Positions 1 through 21,780 of a stretch of 64,000 nucleotides of DNA are shown in pieces; position 1 is the first letter of the stretch, and every line of letters starts with the position of its first letter. The stretch is from positions 65,786-129,785 of the forward strand of contig NZ_WWGX01000035.1 in NCBI RefSeq assembly GCF_009862265.1, written 5' to 3'. The notes under the pieces were generated by a model that was not told the origin of the DNA, did not search any database, and was given only the letters and a program-made list of their open reading frames with translations. The translations under genes were made by a program, and so were the position numbers. Source of the DNA: Streptomyces sp. SID8352 (GTDB lineage Bacteria > Actinomycetota > Actinomycetes > Streptomycetales > Streptomycetaceae).

Positions 1-92
1 CCCGGCCCCGGCCGGGACAGGGGGGTCCCGGGAACTTCCGGAACCCCCGGAAACCGTGGGCCTCATGCCCGGGGCGGGGCGGACACGGGGCC

Positions 93-121
93 GCCCCGCC
101 CCGGAGAAGCGGGGGCGGGGC
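93..121 (-). terminator. Hairpin terminator downstream of the antiporter gene
   Basis: A perfect 10-bp inverted repeat, GCCCCGCCCC (93-102) and GGGGCGGGGC (112-121), is separated by a short loop. It lies about 80 bp beyond the stop codon of the minus-strand antiporter gene. Streptomyces terminators often lack a U-tract, so the hairpin alone is consistent with termination. The rest of 1-202 shows no gene. Confidence 0.5.
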
Positions 122-202
122 AGCCCCGTGCCTGCATGCCTGGGGCCTCTCGTTCGGACCATGCCGGGCTCGCGGACCCCGGCCCGATCCAAACGAAAGA
201 CC

Positions 203-1522
203 CTAGTTCCGGGACGAGCCCGACAGGGCCGGGGTGCCGTCGGCCCCGGCGGGGGAGTCGGGGACCCCGGGTGCCCTGACGCCGATCAGGCGGAGCAGCG
301 GGCCCGCCATCGCCGTGGTGAGCAGCGCCATGATCACCATGATCGAGAAGAGCTGGTCGTCGATGACCCCGAGGTCGTGGCCGATGCCCAGGACGACGAG
401 TTCGGTCAGGCCCCGGGTGTTCATCAGGATGCCCAGCGCGCCCGCCTCCCGCCAGGGCACCCCGAAGGACCGGGCGGGGATCACCGAGCCGAGGAGCTTG
501 CCCGCCACCGCGACCACCATGATCAGGCACAGCTCCCAGGCCCCCGTCCAGCCGATCGCCTTGAGGTCGACCGACAGGCCCGTGACGATGAAGTACACCG
601 GCAGGAGCAGGGCGCTGACCCGGGCGAGCGGCACCTCCACGGCCTCGCGCGTGCGCGGGCCGACGGTGCGCGGCATCACCAGGCCGGCGGCGAACGCGCC
701 CAGGATCGGGTGGATGCCGATCCATGCCGTGGCACAGCCGCACAGCAGCGCGAAGGAACCGGCGAGCAGGAACGCCCGGCTGCCGCCCGGCCCCTCCTTC
801 CCCGCCGCCTCGTCCCGCTCGGTCCGGGCCGCCCAGCGCGCCAGCAGCGGCCGCACCAGGCCGAAGAGCACCGCGCCCAGGACCGCGGCCATCAGCAGCG
901 TCTGCCACACCTGGCCCGCCCCGTCCGCCGAGGCCACGGCGACGACCACGATCAGCAGGCACCAGGCGATGCCGTCACCGATCGCCGCGCAGGTCAGGGA
1001 CAGGACGCCGGCCTGGGTGCGGCCCAGGCCCGTGTCGTGCAGGATGCGGGCCAGCACGGGGAAGGCGGTGATCGCCATCGTGGTGCCGAAGTAGAGGACG
1101 AAGGTGGAGGTCGGGGTCTGCCCCCGGTGGTCACCGGCGAGGAGGAGGGCCAGGCCGGCGCCCATCACGAACGGCACGGCCATCGCCGACAGCGCCGTGG
1201 TCGCCACCGCCGACCGGCCGCTGCGCAGCAGCCGGGGGTTCATCTCCCAGCCCGCCAGGAACATGAAGAACAGCAGGCCCAGCTCGGACATCGCGGTGAG
1301 CGTGGGGCGCTGGGCCATCGGGAAGAGGTAGGTGTCCAGATCGCCGGGGAGCAGTCCCAGCAGACTGGGCCCCAGCATGATGCCGGTGGCGATCTCCCAG
1401 ACCACGGCGGGCTGGCGCAGCCGGCGGGTGGCCCGGATGAGCGCCGCGCCCGCGAGGACGGCGATCGCCACGTCGGCCAGCGCCACGCAGTCGGGCGGTA
1501 GGTCTCGGAACCACACGGACAT
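203..1522 (-). CDS. Cation/proton antiporter (CPA2, KefB-like membrane domain)
   Basis: This is a predicted polytopic membrane protein of 439 residues that exchanges monovalent cations for protons across the cytoplasmic membrane. Hydrophobic segments run through almost the whole length. Features of the Na+/H+ exchanger fold are visible, such as the early GIMLGPSLLG helix, the ELGLLFFMFLAGWEM segment and the AFPVLARIL segment. No C-terminal TrkA-N domain follows, so it is the membrane domain alone. The ATG at 1522 was chosen over an upstream in-frame ATG at 1627 because an AGGAG ribosome-binding site precedes it, and because the upstream extension is low-complexity Pro/Arg/Ala. It stands alone on the minus strand, more than 1 kb from the biosynthetic cluster, and there is no sign that it belongs to it. 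Which cation is carried cannot be read from the sequence. Confidence 0.8.
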   Translation of the reverse strand: MSVWFRDLPPDCVALADVAIAVLAGAALIRATRRLRQPAVVWEIATGIMLGPSLLGLLPGDLDTYLFPMAQRPTLTAMSELGLLFFMFLAGWEMNPRLLRSGRSAVATTALSAMAVPFVMGAGLALLLAGDHRGQTPTSTFVLYFGTTMAITAFPVLARILHDTGLGRTQAGVLSLTCAAIGDGIAWCLLIVVVAVASADGAGQVWQTLLMAAVLGAVLFGLVRPLLARWAARTERDEAAGKEGPGGSRAFLLAGSFALLCGCATAWIGIHPILGAFAAGLVMPRTVGPRTREAVEVPLARVSALLLPVYFIVTGLSVDLKAIGWTGAWELCLIMVVAVAGKLLGSVIPARSFGVPWREAGALGILMNTRGLTELVVLGIGHDLGVIDDQLFSIMVIMALLTTAMAGPLLRLIGVRAPGVPDSPAGADGTPALSGSSRN

Positions 1523-2594
1523 CGGGACTCCTGCCTGGAGGGGAGCGGGGGAGGGCGGCCGCGGCGGCGAGGGCCGCGCGGACCCGCCGCCCTCGTGGGG
1601 CGGCCGGGCGGCGCGGCGTGGCGGCACACCGCGGACTCAAACTCTGCTCACTCGGGTGCCCTGCTGGTAACAGCAGTTGGGATGAAAACTCCCGCACGCC
1701 CGCCGCGCCCGGTAAGTCCGTCGGGACGAGAACCGCACCGAAAGAACGACCCCGGCGGCCCGCCGGGCGTTCCTCCTTTCGGGGGTTGCGCCGCCCCGGA
1801 ACGCGACTCCCGGCAGGTCACCGCCCTCTCCCCGCCGCCGGGCGCCCCGCGCGGCGGCCGGGACGCCCCGGAGCGCCCCGGCACCGGGGGAAGGGCGGAC
1901 TCCCGGCCGCCCCGCCCGGCGGCACGGTGAAGGACCGCTCCTGCCGACGGCCGTGCGAGGGGGACGCCGCCCGCCCCGTCACCCGCCGGTAGACGGCGAC
2001 ACCCCGGACGCGGCCCCGGCACCCCGGCCGCGGACCCGGCGCGGCCCCCGGAGGCCACCGCGCCCGCCCCCGGCGCACCCCCCGGGGCGCGTCCCCACCG
2101 GCTGGCGGGAACACACTCCGGCCGCCCGGCACACGGAGGAAGGCCACCGCACCGGCGCGCGGGGTGACCGCGCGGCCGGGAGCCGGCGAGCGGCACCGCG
2201 CCACCCCACCCGGGGGGAGAGCGGCATCGCGCGTCGGGGAAGCGGACGCGCCGCCCGGCCGGGCGCGGGGGAGCCGCCCGGCCGGGCAGGGGCGAACGGC
2301 ACCACGCGGCCCGGTGGGGGAGGAGGCGAACGGCCCGGCCGGACGCGGAGAGGGGCGCCGTCCGGCCGGGCGCGGGGGAGCGGCGCGGCAGGGCGCGGGC
2401 GCCCGGCCGGGCGCGGACGGGAGACGCGCCGCCCGGCCGGGCACGGAGGGGAGAGACGCCGCCCGGCCGGACATGAAGGGGCCGCGCGCCCGGCCGGGCA
2501 CGGGGGAAGGGGCATCGCCCGGCCGGGCATCTGGGGCCGCCCGGCCGGGCGTGAGGGGCCCGTCCGGCCGGGCGGGGGAGCGGCGCCGTACCCG
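1523..2594. other. Gene-free GC-rich spacer
   Basis: This 1.07-kb stretch separates the antiporter start from the end of the prolyl-AMP ligase gene. Open frames cross it on both strands, but their translations are runs of Pro, Arg, Gly and Ala without domain character. The antiporter promoter should lie near 1525-1700. The second half holds the CCGGCCGG array listed separately. Confidence 0.6.
2255..2571. repeat. Array of 11 CCGGCCGG palindromes
   Basis: The palindrome CCGGCCGG, mostly within GCCCGGCCGGGC, starts at 2255, 2278, 2335, 2362, 2403, 2433, 2463, 2490, 2519, 2541 and 2564. Spacing is mostly 22-30 bp, and the 57-bp gap is about twice that and contains a decayed copy. The DNA between copies varies in sequence but is purine-rich on the plus strand. 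This is a degenerate minisatellite rather than a CRISPR array, because the repeat is too short and the spacers are low-complexity. Confidence 0.75.
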
Positions 2595-2610
2595 CCGGCG
2601 GCGCCGCCGG
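2595..2610 (-). terminator. Perfect palindrome immediately after the AMP-ligase stop
   Basis: CCGGCGGCGCCGCCGG is a perfect 16-bp palindrome touching the stop codon of the minus-strand prolyl-AMP ligase gene. It can fold into a short hairpin and may end the minus-strand arm of the cluster, although no loop or U-tract supports it further. Confidence 0.35.
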
Positions 2611-4092
2611 TCAGCGCGGTGGGCCCTGCGGCCGCAGCGCCTGTCCCAGCACGCGCCGGTCCGTCTTGCCGTTGTCGGTGCGCGGCAGTTCGCCCACCAG
2701 GCTCAGGGAGTCCAGCATCATGTAGGACGGCAGCCGCTGCGCGCTCCACCGCTTGAGGTCCAGGAGGTCCGGCCCGGCGTCCGGCTCCGGGACGACCACG
2801 GCGTGCAGCCGCGCCTCCACGCCCTCGCCGTCCACCAGCACCGCCACCTCGCGCACCCGCGGATGGAGCCCCAGCGCCGCCTCGATCTCGCCGAGTTCCA
2901 CCCGGTTCCCGCGGATCTTCACCATCTGGTCGCGCCGGCCCAGGTACTCCAGCAGCCCCTCGCCGTCCGCCTCGACCAGATCACCGGTGGCGTACGGGCC
3001 GTGCTGCGGCGGAGCGCCCCAGTAGCCCAGCATGACGGTCGGCCCCGAGACCAGCAGCTCGCGCCCGCGCCGCCCCGGCTCCGGCTCGCCCAGGTGCAGG
3101 GTGTCGCCGGAACAGGCGGTGCCGATGGGCAGCGCCCGCCCGGTCGCCAGGTCCGCGTCGCGCACCTCGTGGGAGGTGCACACATTGGTCTCGGTGGGCC
3201 CGTACCAGTTGAACAGCCGCACACGCGGCCAGGCGCCCCGCAGCCGGCGCAGCGGCACGGGCGGGAACGGCTCACCGGCGAAGACGCACACCCGCAGGGA
3301 CGGCGGCGCGGGCCGCTCCAGCAGCCCGCCGCGCGTCATCAGCAGCGTCAGCGCGGACGGCACCGAGTACCAGACGGTCAGCTCGTGGTCGGTGACGAAC
3401 CCCAGCAGCTGCGCCGGGGCGTAGGCCAGGTGCTCGGGCACCAGATGGACGCTCGCCCCGGCCAGGAACGCCGCGTACAGGTCGAACACCGACAGGTCGA
3501 AGTTGAACGGCGCGTGGTTGGAGAGCCGGTCGTGCGGCCCGATGCCCAGCTCCCCGACGGCCCACCGCACGAACGACAGCGCGTTGCGGTGGCTCAGGCA
3601 CACCCCCTTCGGGTCCCCCGTGGAGCCGGAGGTGAACAGGATGTACGCCGCGTCGTCCGGCGACCCGGTCACCGGCTCGGGCACCGGCACCCCCTCCGCG
3701 CCGGCGAGCAGCTCCCCGAAGGTGGTGCACGGCGGGGCCTGGTCCCCGGCGTCGGCCGCGGCCTCGGCACCCTCCTCGTCGGTGACCACCAGCACCGCCG
3801 TGCAGGCCGCGGCGATCCGGGCCACGCGCGGGGGCGGGTTGGCCGAGGACACCGGCACGTACAGCACCCCCGCCCGCAGGCAGCCCTGCATCAGCGCCAC
3901 CCCGTGCAGGCTCTTGGCCGCCCACAGCACCACGCGGTCACCGGGACGCGCACCGCGGGCGGTGAGCGCGGCGGCGTAGCGGCCGGCCAGCCGGTCCAGG
4001 GCGGCGTAGTCCAGCCGCCCGTCGGGCGCGTCCACGGCCAGGGCGTGCGGTGTCCTGCGCGCCGCGTCGACGACCGGTTCGTACAGCCTCAC
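2611..4092 (-). CDS. L-prolyl-AMP ligase (PltF-like), pyrrole starter activation
   Basis: This is a stand-alone adenylation enzyme of 493 residues, predicted to activate L-proline as its adenylate and load it on the carrier protein encoded at 6587. Adenylation motifs appear in order: the P-loop TSGSTGDPKG (about 154-163), NFDLSVFD, the NWYGPTET motif, YATGDLV, the GRRDQMVKIRGNRVELGEIE region, and a C-terminal PRTDNGK with the catalytic lysine. The start is the GTG at 4092, which overlaps the TGA of the preceding oxidase gene in a GTGA junction, so the two are translationally coupled. Proline specificity is inferred from the adjacent pyrroline-forming oxidase, carrier protein and pyrrole halogenase. 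In pyoluteorin, clorobiocin and prodigiosin pathways this gene set makes pyrrolyl-2-carboxyl-S-carrier protein. The motifs alone show only an amino-acid-type A domain. Confidence 0.85.
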   Translation of the reverse strand: MRLYEPVVDAARRTPHALAVDAPDGRLDYAALDRLAGRYAAALTARGARPGDRVVLWAAKSLHGVALMQGCLRAGVLYVPVSSANPPPRVARIAAACTAVLVVTDEEGAEAAADAGDQAPPCTTFGELLAGAEGVPVPEPVTGSPDDAAYILFTSGSTGDPKGVCLSHRNALSFVRWAVGELGIGPHDRLSNHAPFNFDLSVFDLYAAFLAGASVHLVPEHLAYAPAQLLGFVTDHELTVWYSVPSALTLLMTRGGLLERPAPPSLRVCVFAGEPFPPVPLRRLRGAWPRVRLFNWYGPTETNVCTSHEVRDADLATGRALPIGTACSGDTLHLGEPEPGRRGRELLVSGPTVMLGYWGAPPQHGPYATGDLVEADGEGLLEYLGRRDQMVKIRGNRVELGEIEAALGLHPRVREVAVLVDGEGVEARLHAVVVPEPDAGPDLLDLKRWSAQRLPSYMMLDSLSLVGELPRTDNGKTDRRVLGQALRPQGPPR

Positions 4093-5219
4093 AGTCCCAG
4101 CTCCCTGGCCGCGATCTCCTTCTGCATCTCCGAGGTGCCCGAGAACAGCACGGCCGGCACCGAGTCGCGCAGCATGGCCTCGATGCCGTCGTCGGCGAGG
4201 TAGCCGCGCCCGCCGAAGACCCGCACCGCGTCCAGGGCACCGGCCACCGCGGCCTCCGAGACGGCGAGTTTGGCCAGCGCCACGGGCAGTACCGCGCGCT
4301 CTCCCCGGTCCATCTCCGCGCACGCCCGGTACAGCAGCAGCCGGGCGCCCTCCAGCCGCAGCCGCATGTCCACGATGCGGTGCGAGACCGCCTGGAACGA
4401 GCCGATCGGCCGGCCGGACTGGCGGCGCTCGCGGGCGAAGCGGACGCACCGTTCGACCAGCCGGTCCAGCAGGCCGACGTACCCGGCGAACAGGCAGGCC
4501 CGTTCCCAGCCCATCGACGCCTGGAAGACCGCCGCGCCCGCCCCCGGCTGCCCCAGCACCTGCTCGTCGGGAACGAAGCACTCCTCGAAGTCCACCGACC
4601 CGGCCCGGCAGGACCAGAGGCCCATCTTGTCGAAGGGCCCGCTGCGGCGGACGCCGGGCGCGGACGCGTCGACCAGGAAGGCGGTCTGCCCCAGATGCCC
4701 CAGGTCCGGGTCGCTGGTGGCGTAGGTGACCAGGAGGTCGCAGACGGGGCCGTTGCTGACGAAGCTCTTGGTGCCGTCCAGGACCCACCCGCCCGGTACC
4801 TGACGAGCCGTCACCCGCAGGCGGGAGACGTCGGACCCGGACTCCGGCTCCGTCATGGCGTTGCCCGCGACGGCCGCCCCCGAGACCAGGTCCGGCAGCC
4901 GGCCCTTGCGGACCGCGTCCGTGCCGTACGCCGCGACGGGCACCGAGCAGGCGAACTGGTGCGCGCTCGCGGCGAAGACCAGACCGGTGTCGGTGCACGC
5001 CCGTCCGAACGCCTCGATCACCAGGGCGGTGTCCAGCGCGCCCAGCCCGCCGCCGCCGTACTCGGCGGGCAGACAGGTGCCGAGCAGGCCCAGTTCGCCC
5101 ATCGTGCGCCAGTCCTCACGGGCGAAGCCCGGCGGGCGCCCGGCGGGGAACGCCTCGGCGACCTGCCGCAGGACGCGGTCGCGGCGGGCGGACTGCTCCG
5201 CGCTCAGTTGGAAGTCCAC
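4089..5219 (-). CDS. Prolyl-S-carrier protein dehydrogenase (PltE-like, acyl-CoA dehydrogenase fold)
   Basis: This is a flavoprotein of 376 residues expected to oxidise prolyl-S-carrier protein by four electrons to pyrrolyl-2-carboxyl-S-carrier protein. The acyl-CoA dehydrogenase fold is clear: MTEPESGSDV flavin/substrate loop near 122-131, DGTKSFVSNG near 148-157, and a C-terminal SGTSEMQKEIAAREL. The glutamate that serves as base in short- and medium-chain enzymes (YEGT) is replaced by Ser360 (FSGT). Glu239 in GWERACLFAG occupies the helix position of the base in isovaleryl-CoA dehydrogenase, which is also the arrangement expected for pyrroline-forming family members. The GTG at 5219 is preceded by AGGAG six bases upstream and gives a family-typical length. 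It overlaps the thioesterase gene by 16 bp and the AMP-ligase gene by 4 bp, so the three form one operon. Confidence 0.85.
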   Translation of the reverse strand: MDFQLSAEQSARRDRVLRQVAEAFPAGRPPGFAREDWRTMGELGLLGTCLPAEYGGGGLGALDTALVIEAFGRACTDTGLVFAASAHQFACSVPVAAYGTDAVRKGRLPDLVSGAAVAGNAMTEPESGSDVSRLRVTARQVPGGWVLDGTKSFVSNGPVCDLLVTYATSDPDLGHLGQTAFLVDASAPGVRRSGPFDKMGLWSCRAGSVDFEECFVPDEQVLGQPGAGAAVFQASMGWERACLFAGYVGLLDRLVERCVRFARERRQSGRPIGSFQAVSHRIVDMRLRLEGARLLLYRACAEMDRGERAVLPVALAKLAVSEAAVAGALDAVRVFGGRGYLADDGIEAMLRDSVPAVLFSGTSEMQKEIAARELGL

Positions 5220-5980
5220 GATGTCTCCTGGGGGTTCGGGGATGAGGCGGGGGCGCCGCGCCCGGCGGCCGGCGCGGTGCGGGCCAGCAGGCCGTCCAGA
5301 CAGCGGTGCAGTTCGGGGGAGTCGAGGATCATGTGGCCGCCGCGGACCCGCGCCACCCGGCACGGCCCCGTCGTCTCGCGCTGCCAGGCGGCCAGCCCCG
5401 CCCCGTCCACGAGCGGGTCCAGATCGCCGGCCACCACCTGCACCGGACACGCCAGCGGCGCGGGCCCGGCCCACCGGTGGGTCTCGGCCATCTCCAGGTC
5501 GGCGCGCAGCGGCGGCAGGAAGACCTCCAGCAGCTCCGGGTTCCGCTCCACGGCGGGCAGGGTGCCCTGGAGGGCCCGCAGACCGCGCAGCAGCTCATCG
5601 GCGGGCGCGTCGTGCAGCGGCGCCCGGGGGTGCGGGACGCACGGGCCGTCGCGGCCGGAGACCGCCAGCGCCAGGGGCGCGTGACCGGCCCGGCCGGGCA
5701 GCCCGCGGGCCAGCGCGGCGGCCACCAGGCTGCCGAAGCTGTGCCCGAACAGCACGTACGGGCCGTCGACCACCGCGGCCAGCTCGCCCGCCAGCAGGTC
5801 CACCAGGACGCCGAAGTCCCGGACGGGGGGCTCGGCACGCCGCCGCCCGTGCCCGGGCAGTTCCACCGGCACCACCCGGGCGGCGGCGGCGAACCGGGCG
5901 CGCCACGGATGGAACATCACCGCGCTGCCGCCCGCGTGCGGCAGGCACAGCAGCTGGGGAAGGGGCTGGGCGCGCAGCAC
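5204..5980 (-). CDS. Type II thioesterase (alpha/beta hydrolase)
   Basis: This is a stand-alone thioesterase of 258 residues of the PKS/NRPS-associated type. The nucleophile elbow GHSFGS places Ser81; GDLDPLV supplies the acid and GGHMIL the histidine. The N-terminal CLPHAGGSA motif is typical of the family. The GTG at 5980 is chosen because GGAGGT lies eight bases upstream and the family homology starts at once; an in-frame ATG at 6151 would add 57 low-complexity residues. Neither PKS here ends in a thioesterase domain. The protein may therefore release or help cyclise the finished chain, as PltG is thought to do in pyoluteorin formation, or it may only clear stalled carrier proteins. It is the first gene of the minus-strand operon and faces the plus-strand arm across a shared promoter region. 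Confidence 0.85.
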   Translation of the reverse strand: MLRAQPLPQLLCLPHAGGSAVMFHPWRARFAAAARVVPVELPGHGRRRAEPPVRDFGVLVDLLAGELAAVVDGPYVLFGHSFGSLVAAALARGLPGRAGHAPLALAVSGRDGPCVPHPRAPLHDAPADELLRGLRALQGTLPAVERNPELLEVFLPPLRADLEMAETHRWAGPAPLACPVQVVAGDLDPLVDGAGLAAWQRETTGPCRVARVRGGHMILDSPELHRCLDGLLARTAPAAGRGAPASSPNPQETSWTSN

Positions 5981-6586
5981 TGCTCTCGACCTCCAGGAAT
6001 CACCGGAACCGACCACCGGGGCACCACCGGGGCGCCACCGGAACACCGGGCGGGAAGGCGGGCACCGGGAGGTGCCCGGTCCGGCACCGCCGCGCGGCGG
6101 CCCGGCCCCTCCCTCGCGGCACCGGGCGGCCGTGTCCCGCCCGTGCCGCACCGGCGGGGCGCACCCGCCGTCCGTCGGCGGTGGCCGCGGGCGGGCAAGC
6201 GCCCGCGTCGATCCTGACCGCTCGGGGCGCCCCGCGGCGACGGCCGCGGGTACTCATCCTTTCTGCCCTCCCCCCGCCCGGATCTCCCCCTTAGGTACGG
6301 AGAAGGGCCCCTGTGGACCCCCGGCAATTCATCACGTTGAGCGAAGCCCGGGCCCTGGGTCGCTGAGTACGGTTGGCCCCAGCCGACCGCACCCGGACCC
6401 CCGGCCGACCGCAGGGAACCCGCGGCCGGCCCGCCCGGAACGGCCTGCAGGAAACCGTCGGGACTCGGAGCCGACGGGTCCCGAGTCCCCGCGCCCGCGG
6501 CGGCCGACCCGCCCCGGCGGGACGCCCGCGGCGCGCGATCCGAGCCGTCACGCCGTATCCCCGCCCGGACCCCGGAGGCCCCAGGC
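5981..6586. promoter_or_regulatory. Divergent promoter region of the biosynthetic cluster
   Basis: This 606-bp gap separates the two divergent arms of the cluster (thioesterase operon on minus, carrier-protein/PKS operon on plus), so both main promoters should lie here. The least GC-rich part is about 6250-6380. I could not find a convincing -35/-10 pair or a clear operator. GGAGG precedes the carrier-protein ATG at its right edge. Confidence 0.5.
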
Positions 6587-6871
6587 ATGCCCGAAGAGAC
6601 CGTTGCCCAGGACGAGATCCTCGCCGAACTGAAGGCGTTCATCGAGGAGCGCTTCCTGCCCGAGGGGACAGCGGGCCTGGAGACCGACGCACCGCTGCTC
6701 CAGCTCGGCATCCTCACCTCGCTGAACACCACCGAGCTGATCGCCCGCATCCAGGAGCGGTACCGGCTGTACATCCCGCCCGAGCACATCGTCGGCCGCA
6801 ACTTCAAGACGCTGGAGACCATCAGCGCCCTGGTCTTCCGGCTCCAGGGCGACCCCGCCGCGATGGCCTGA
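6587..6871 (+). CDS. Peptidyl carrier protein (PltL-like)
   Basis: This is a free-standing carrier protein of 94 residues that should hold proline, then pyrrolyl-2-carboxylate, as a phosphopantetheine thioester. The attachment serine is in the LGILTSLNT motif around residue 49, at the start of helix II. The typical acidic helical pattern surrounds it. It sits directly upstream of the pyrrole halogenase, the same order as pltL-pltA. The prolyl-AMP ligase and oxidase encoded on the opposite strand are its expected partners. The canonical DSL is changed to TSL, which still retains the modifiable serine. Confidence 0.85.
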   Translation: MPEETVAQDEILAELKAFIEERFLPEGTAGLETDAPLLQLGILTSLNTTELIARIQERYRLYIPPEHIVGRNFKTLETISALVFRLQGDPAAMA

Positions 6872-6901
6872 CCCACCCACACCGATCGCAGAGGAGCAGT
6901 C

Positions 6902-8241
6902 TTGTCCGCAGTCGACTACGACATCGGCATCATCGGCGGGGGCCCCGCGGGCTCCACGGCGGCCAGCTACCTGGCCCGGGCCGGCCTGTCCGTGGCGGTC
7001 TTCGAAGGCGAAACCTTCCCCCGCCCGCACGTCGGAGAGTCCCTGGTACCCGCCACCACCCCGGTGCTGCGCGACATCGGCGCCCTGGAACTCGTCGAAC
7101 AGGCAGGTTTCCCCCGCAAGTTCGGGGCCGCCTGGACCTCCGCCGCCCCCAAGGGCATCCCCACCCTCGGATTCTCCGGCCTCTCCCACGGACTGGGCGC
7201 CGCCGAGATCGAGTTCGACGAACGCGACCAGCCCGGCGTCGAACAGGCCCACACCTACCACGTCGACCGCGGCAAGTTCGACCAGCTCCTCCTCCAGCAC
7301 GCCGCGTCCTGCGGCGCCAAGGTCCTGGAGGACACCCGCATCGGCAGCGTCGACTTCTCCGGCGACAACCCGGTGCTGCGCCCCGTGCGCGGCGGCTCCG
7401 CCCACACCGTGCGCATGGTCGTCGACGCCAGCGGACGCGGCACCATGCTGGGCCGCCAGATGAAGCTGAAGGTGCCCGACCCGGTCTTCAACCAGTACGC
7501 GGTGCACACCTGGTTCGAGGGCCTGGACCGCAGCGCACTGTCGCACGACAGGAAGAAGGCCGACTACATCTTCATCCACTTCCTGCCGATCACCGACACC
7601 TGGGTGTGGCAGATCCCGATCACCGACACCATCACCAGCATCGGGGTCGTCACGCAGAAGAAGTACTTCACCGCCTCCAAGGACGACCTGGAGGGCTTCT
7701 TCTGGGACTGCGTCGGCAGCCGGCCGGAACTGCGCAGCGCCCTGGAGGACTCCGAGCGGGTCCGCCCCTTCAAGGCCGAGGGCGACTACAGCTACGGCAT
7801 GAAGGAGATCACCGGCGACAACTGGGTCCTCATCGGCGACGCCGCCCGCTTCGTCGACCCGATCTTCTCCAGCGGCGTGAGCGTCGCCCTCAACAGCGCC
7901 CGCATCGCCACCAAGGACATCATCGCCGCCGCCGAGGCCGGCGACTTCACCAAGCCCCGCTTCGCCGAGTACGAGCGCACCCTGCGCCGCGGCGTAGGCA
8001 ACTGGTACGAGTTCATCAGCATCTACTACCGCCTCAACATCCTGTTCACGGCCTTCGTGCAGGACCCGAGGTACCGGCTCGACGTCCTGAAGATGCTCCA
8101 GGGCGACGTCTACGACGACGACGAGCCGCGCGCGCTGGAAGCCATGCGCAGGATCGTCGCCGCGGTCGAGAGCGACCCCGACCACCTCTGGCACCAGCAC
8201 CTCGGCAGCCTGACCACCCCCTCCGGGGCGGCACTGCTGAA

Positions 8242-8245
<4 letters not shown>
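6902..8245 (+). CDS. FADH2-dependent pyrrole halogenase (PltA-like)
   Basis: This is a flavin-dependent halogenase of 447 residues, predicted to chlorinate the pyrrole ring while it is tethered to the carrier protein. The FAD motif GGGPAGS lies near residue 11. The catalytic lysine expected for hypohalite transfer is Lys73 in FPRKFG, and the WxWxIP halogenase signature is W234-V-W-Q-I-P239. The conserved GESLVPAT segment follows the first strand-helix-strand unit. The start is a TTG at 6902 with GAGGAG upstream. The stop overlaps the ATG of the first PKS gene (ATGA), so the two are coupled. Reduced flavin should come from the reductase at 25159. One or two chlorines per pyrrole cannot be told from the sequence; PltA itself makes the 4,5-dichloro product. 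Confidence 0.9.
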
Positions 8246-21677
<13,432 letters not shown>

Positions 21678-21780
21678 CCCCGCGACCCGCACCCGGCCGC
21701 CCCGACGGCACCGCCACGACCGGCGCCGCACCGGCCGGCCGCACACCGGACCGGCAGCACCAGAACGAAAGAGGCATCAG

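Noticed and set aside
2255..2571. Possible CRISPR array
   Set aside because: The repeat core is only 8-12 bp, the intervals are irregular and low-complexity, and no cas genes are present.
4093..4998. N-terminal extension of the AMP-ligase frame
   Set aside because: This stretch lies inside the oxidase gene in a different frame; the ligase homology starts at the GTG overlapping the oxidase stop.
6336..6372. TTGAGC and TACGGT as a promoter for the plus-strand biosynthetic operon
   Set aside because: The spacing is 25 bp, too long for a normal promoter, so it was not listed as a feature.
6373..8241. Very long plus-strand frame beginning far upstream of the first PKS
   Set aside because: The part before 8242 is Arg/Pro-rich and runs in another frame through the carrier-protein and halogenase genes. 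The PKS homology begins at the ATG overlapping the halogenase stop.
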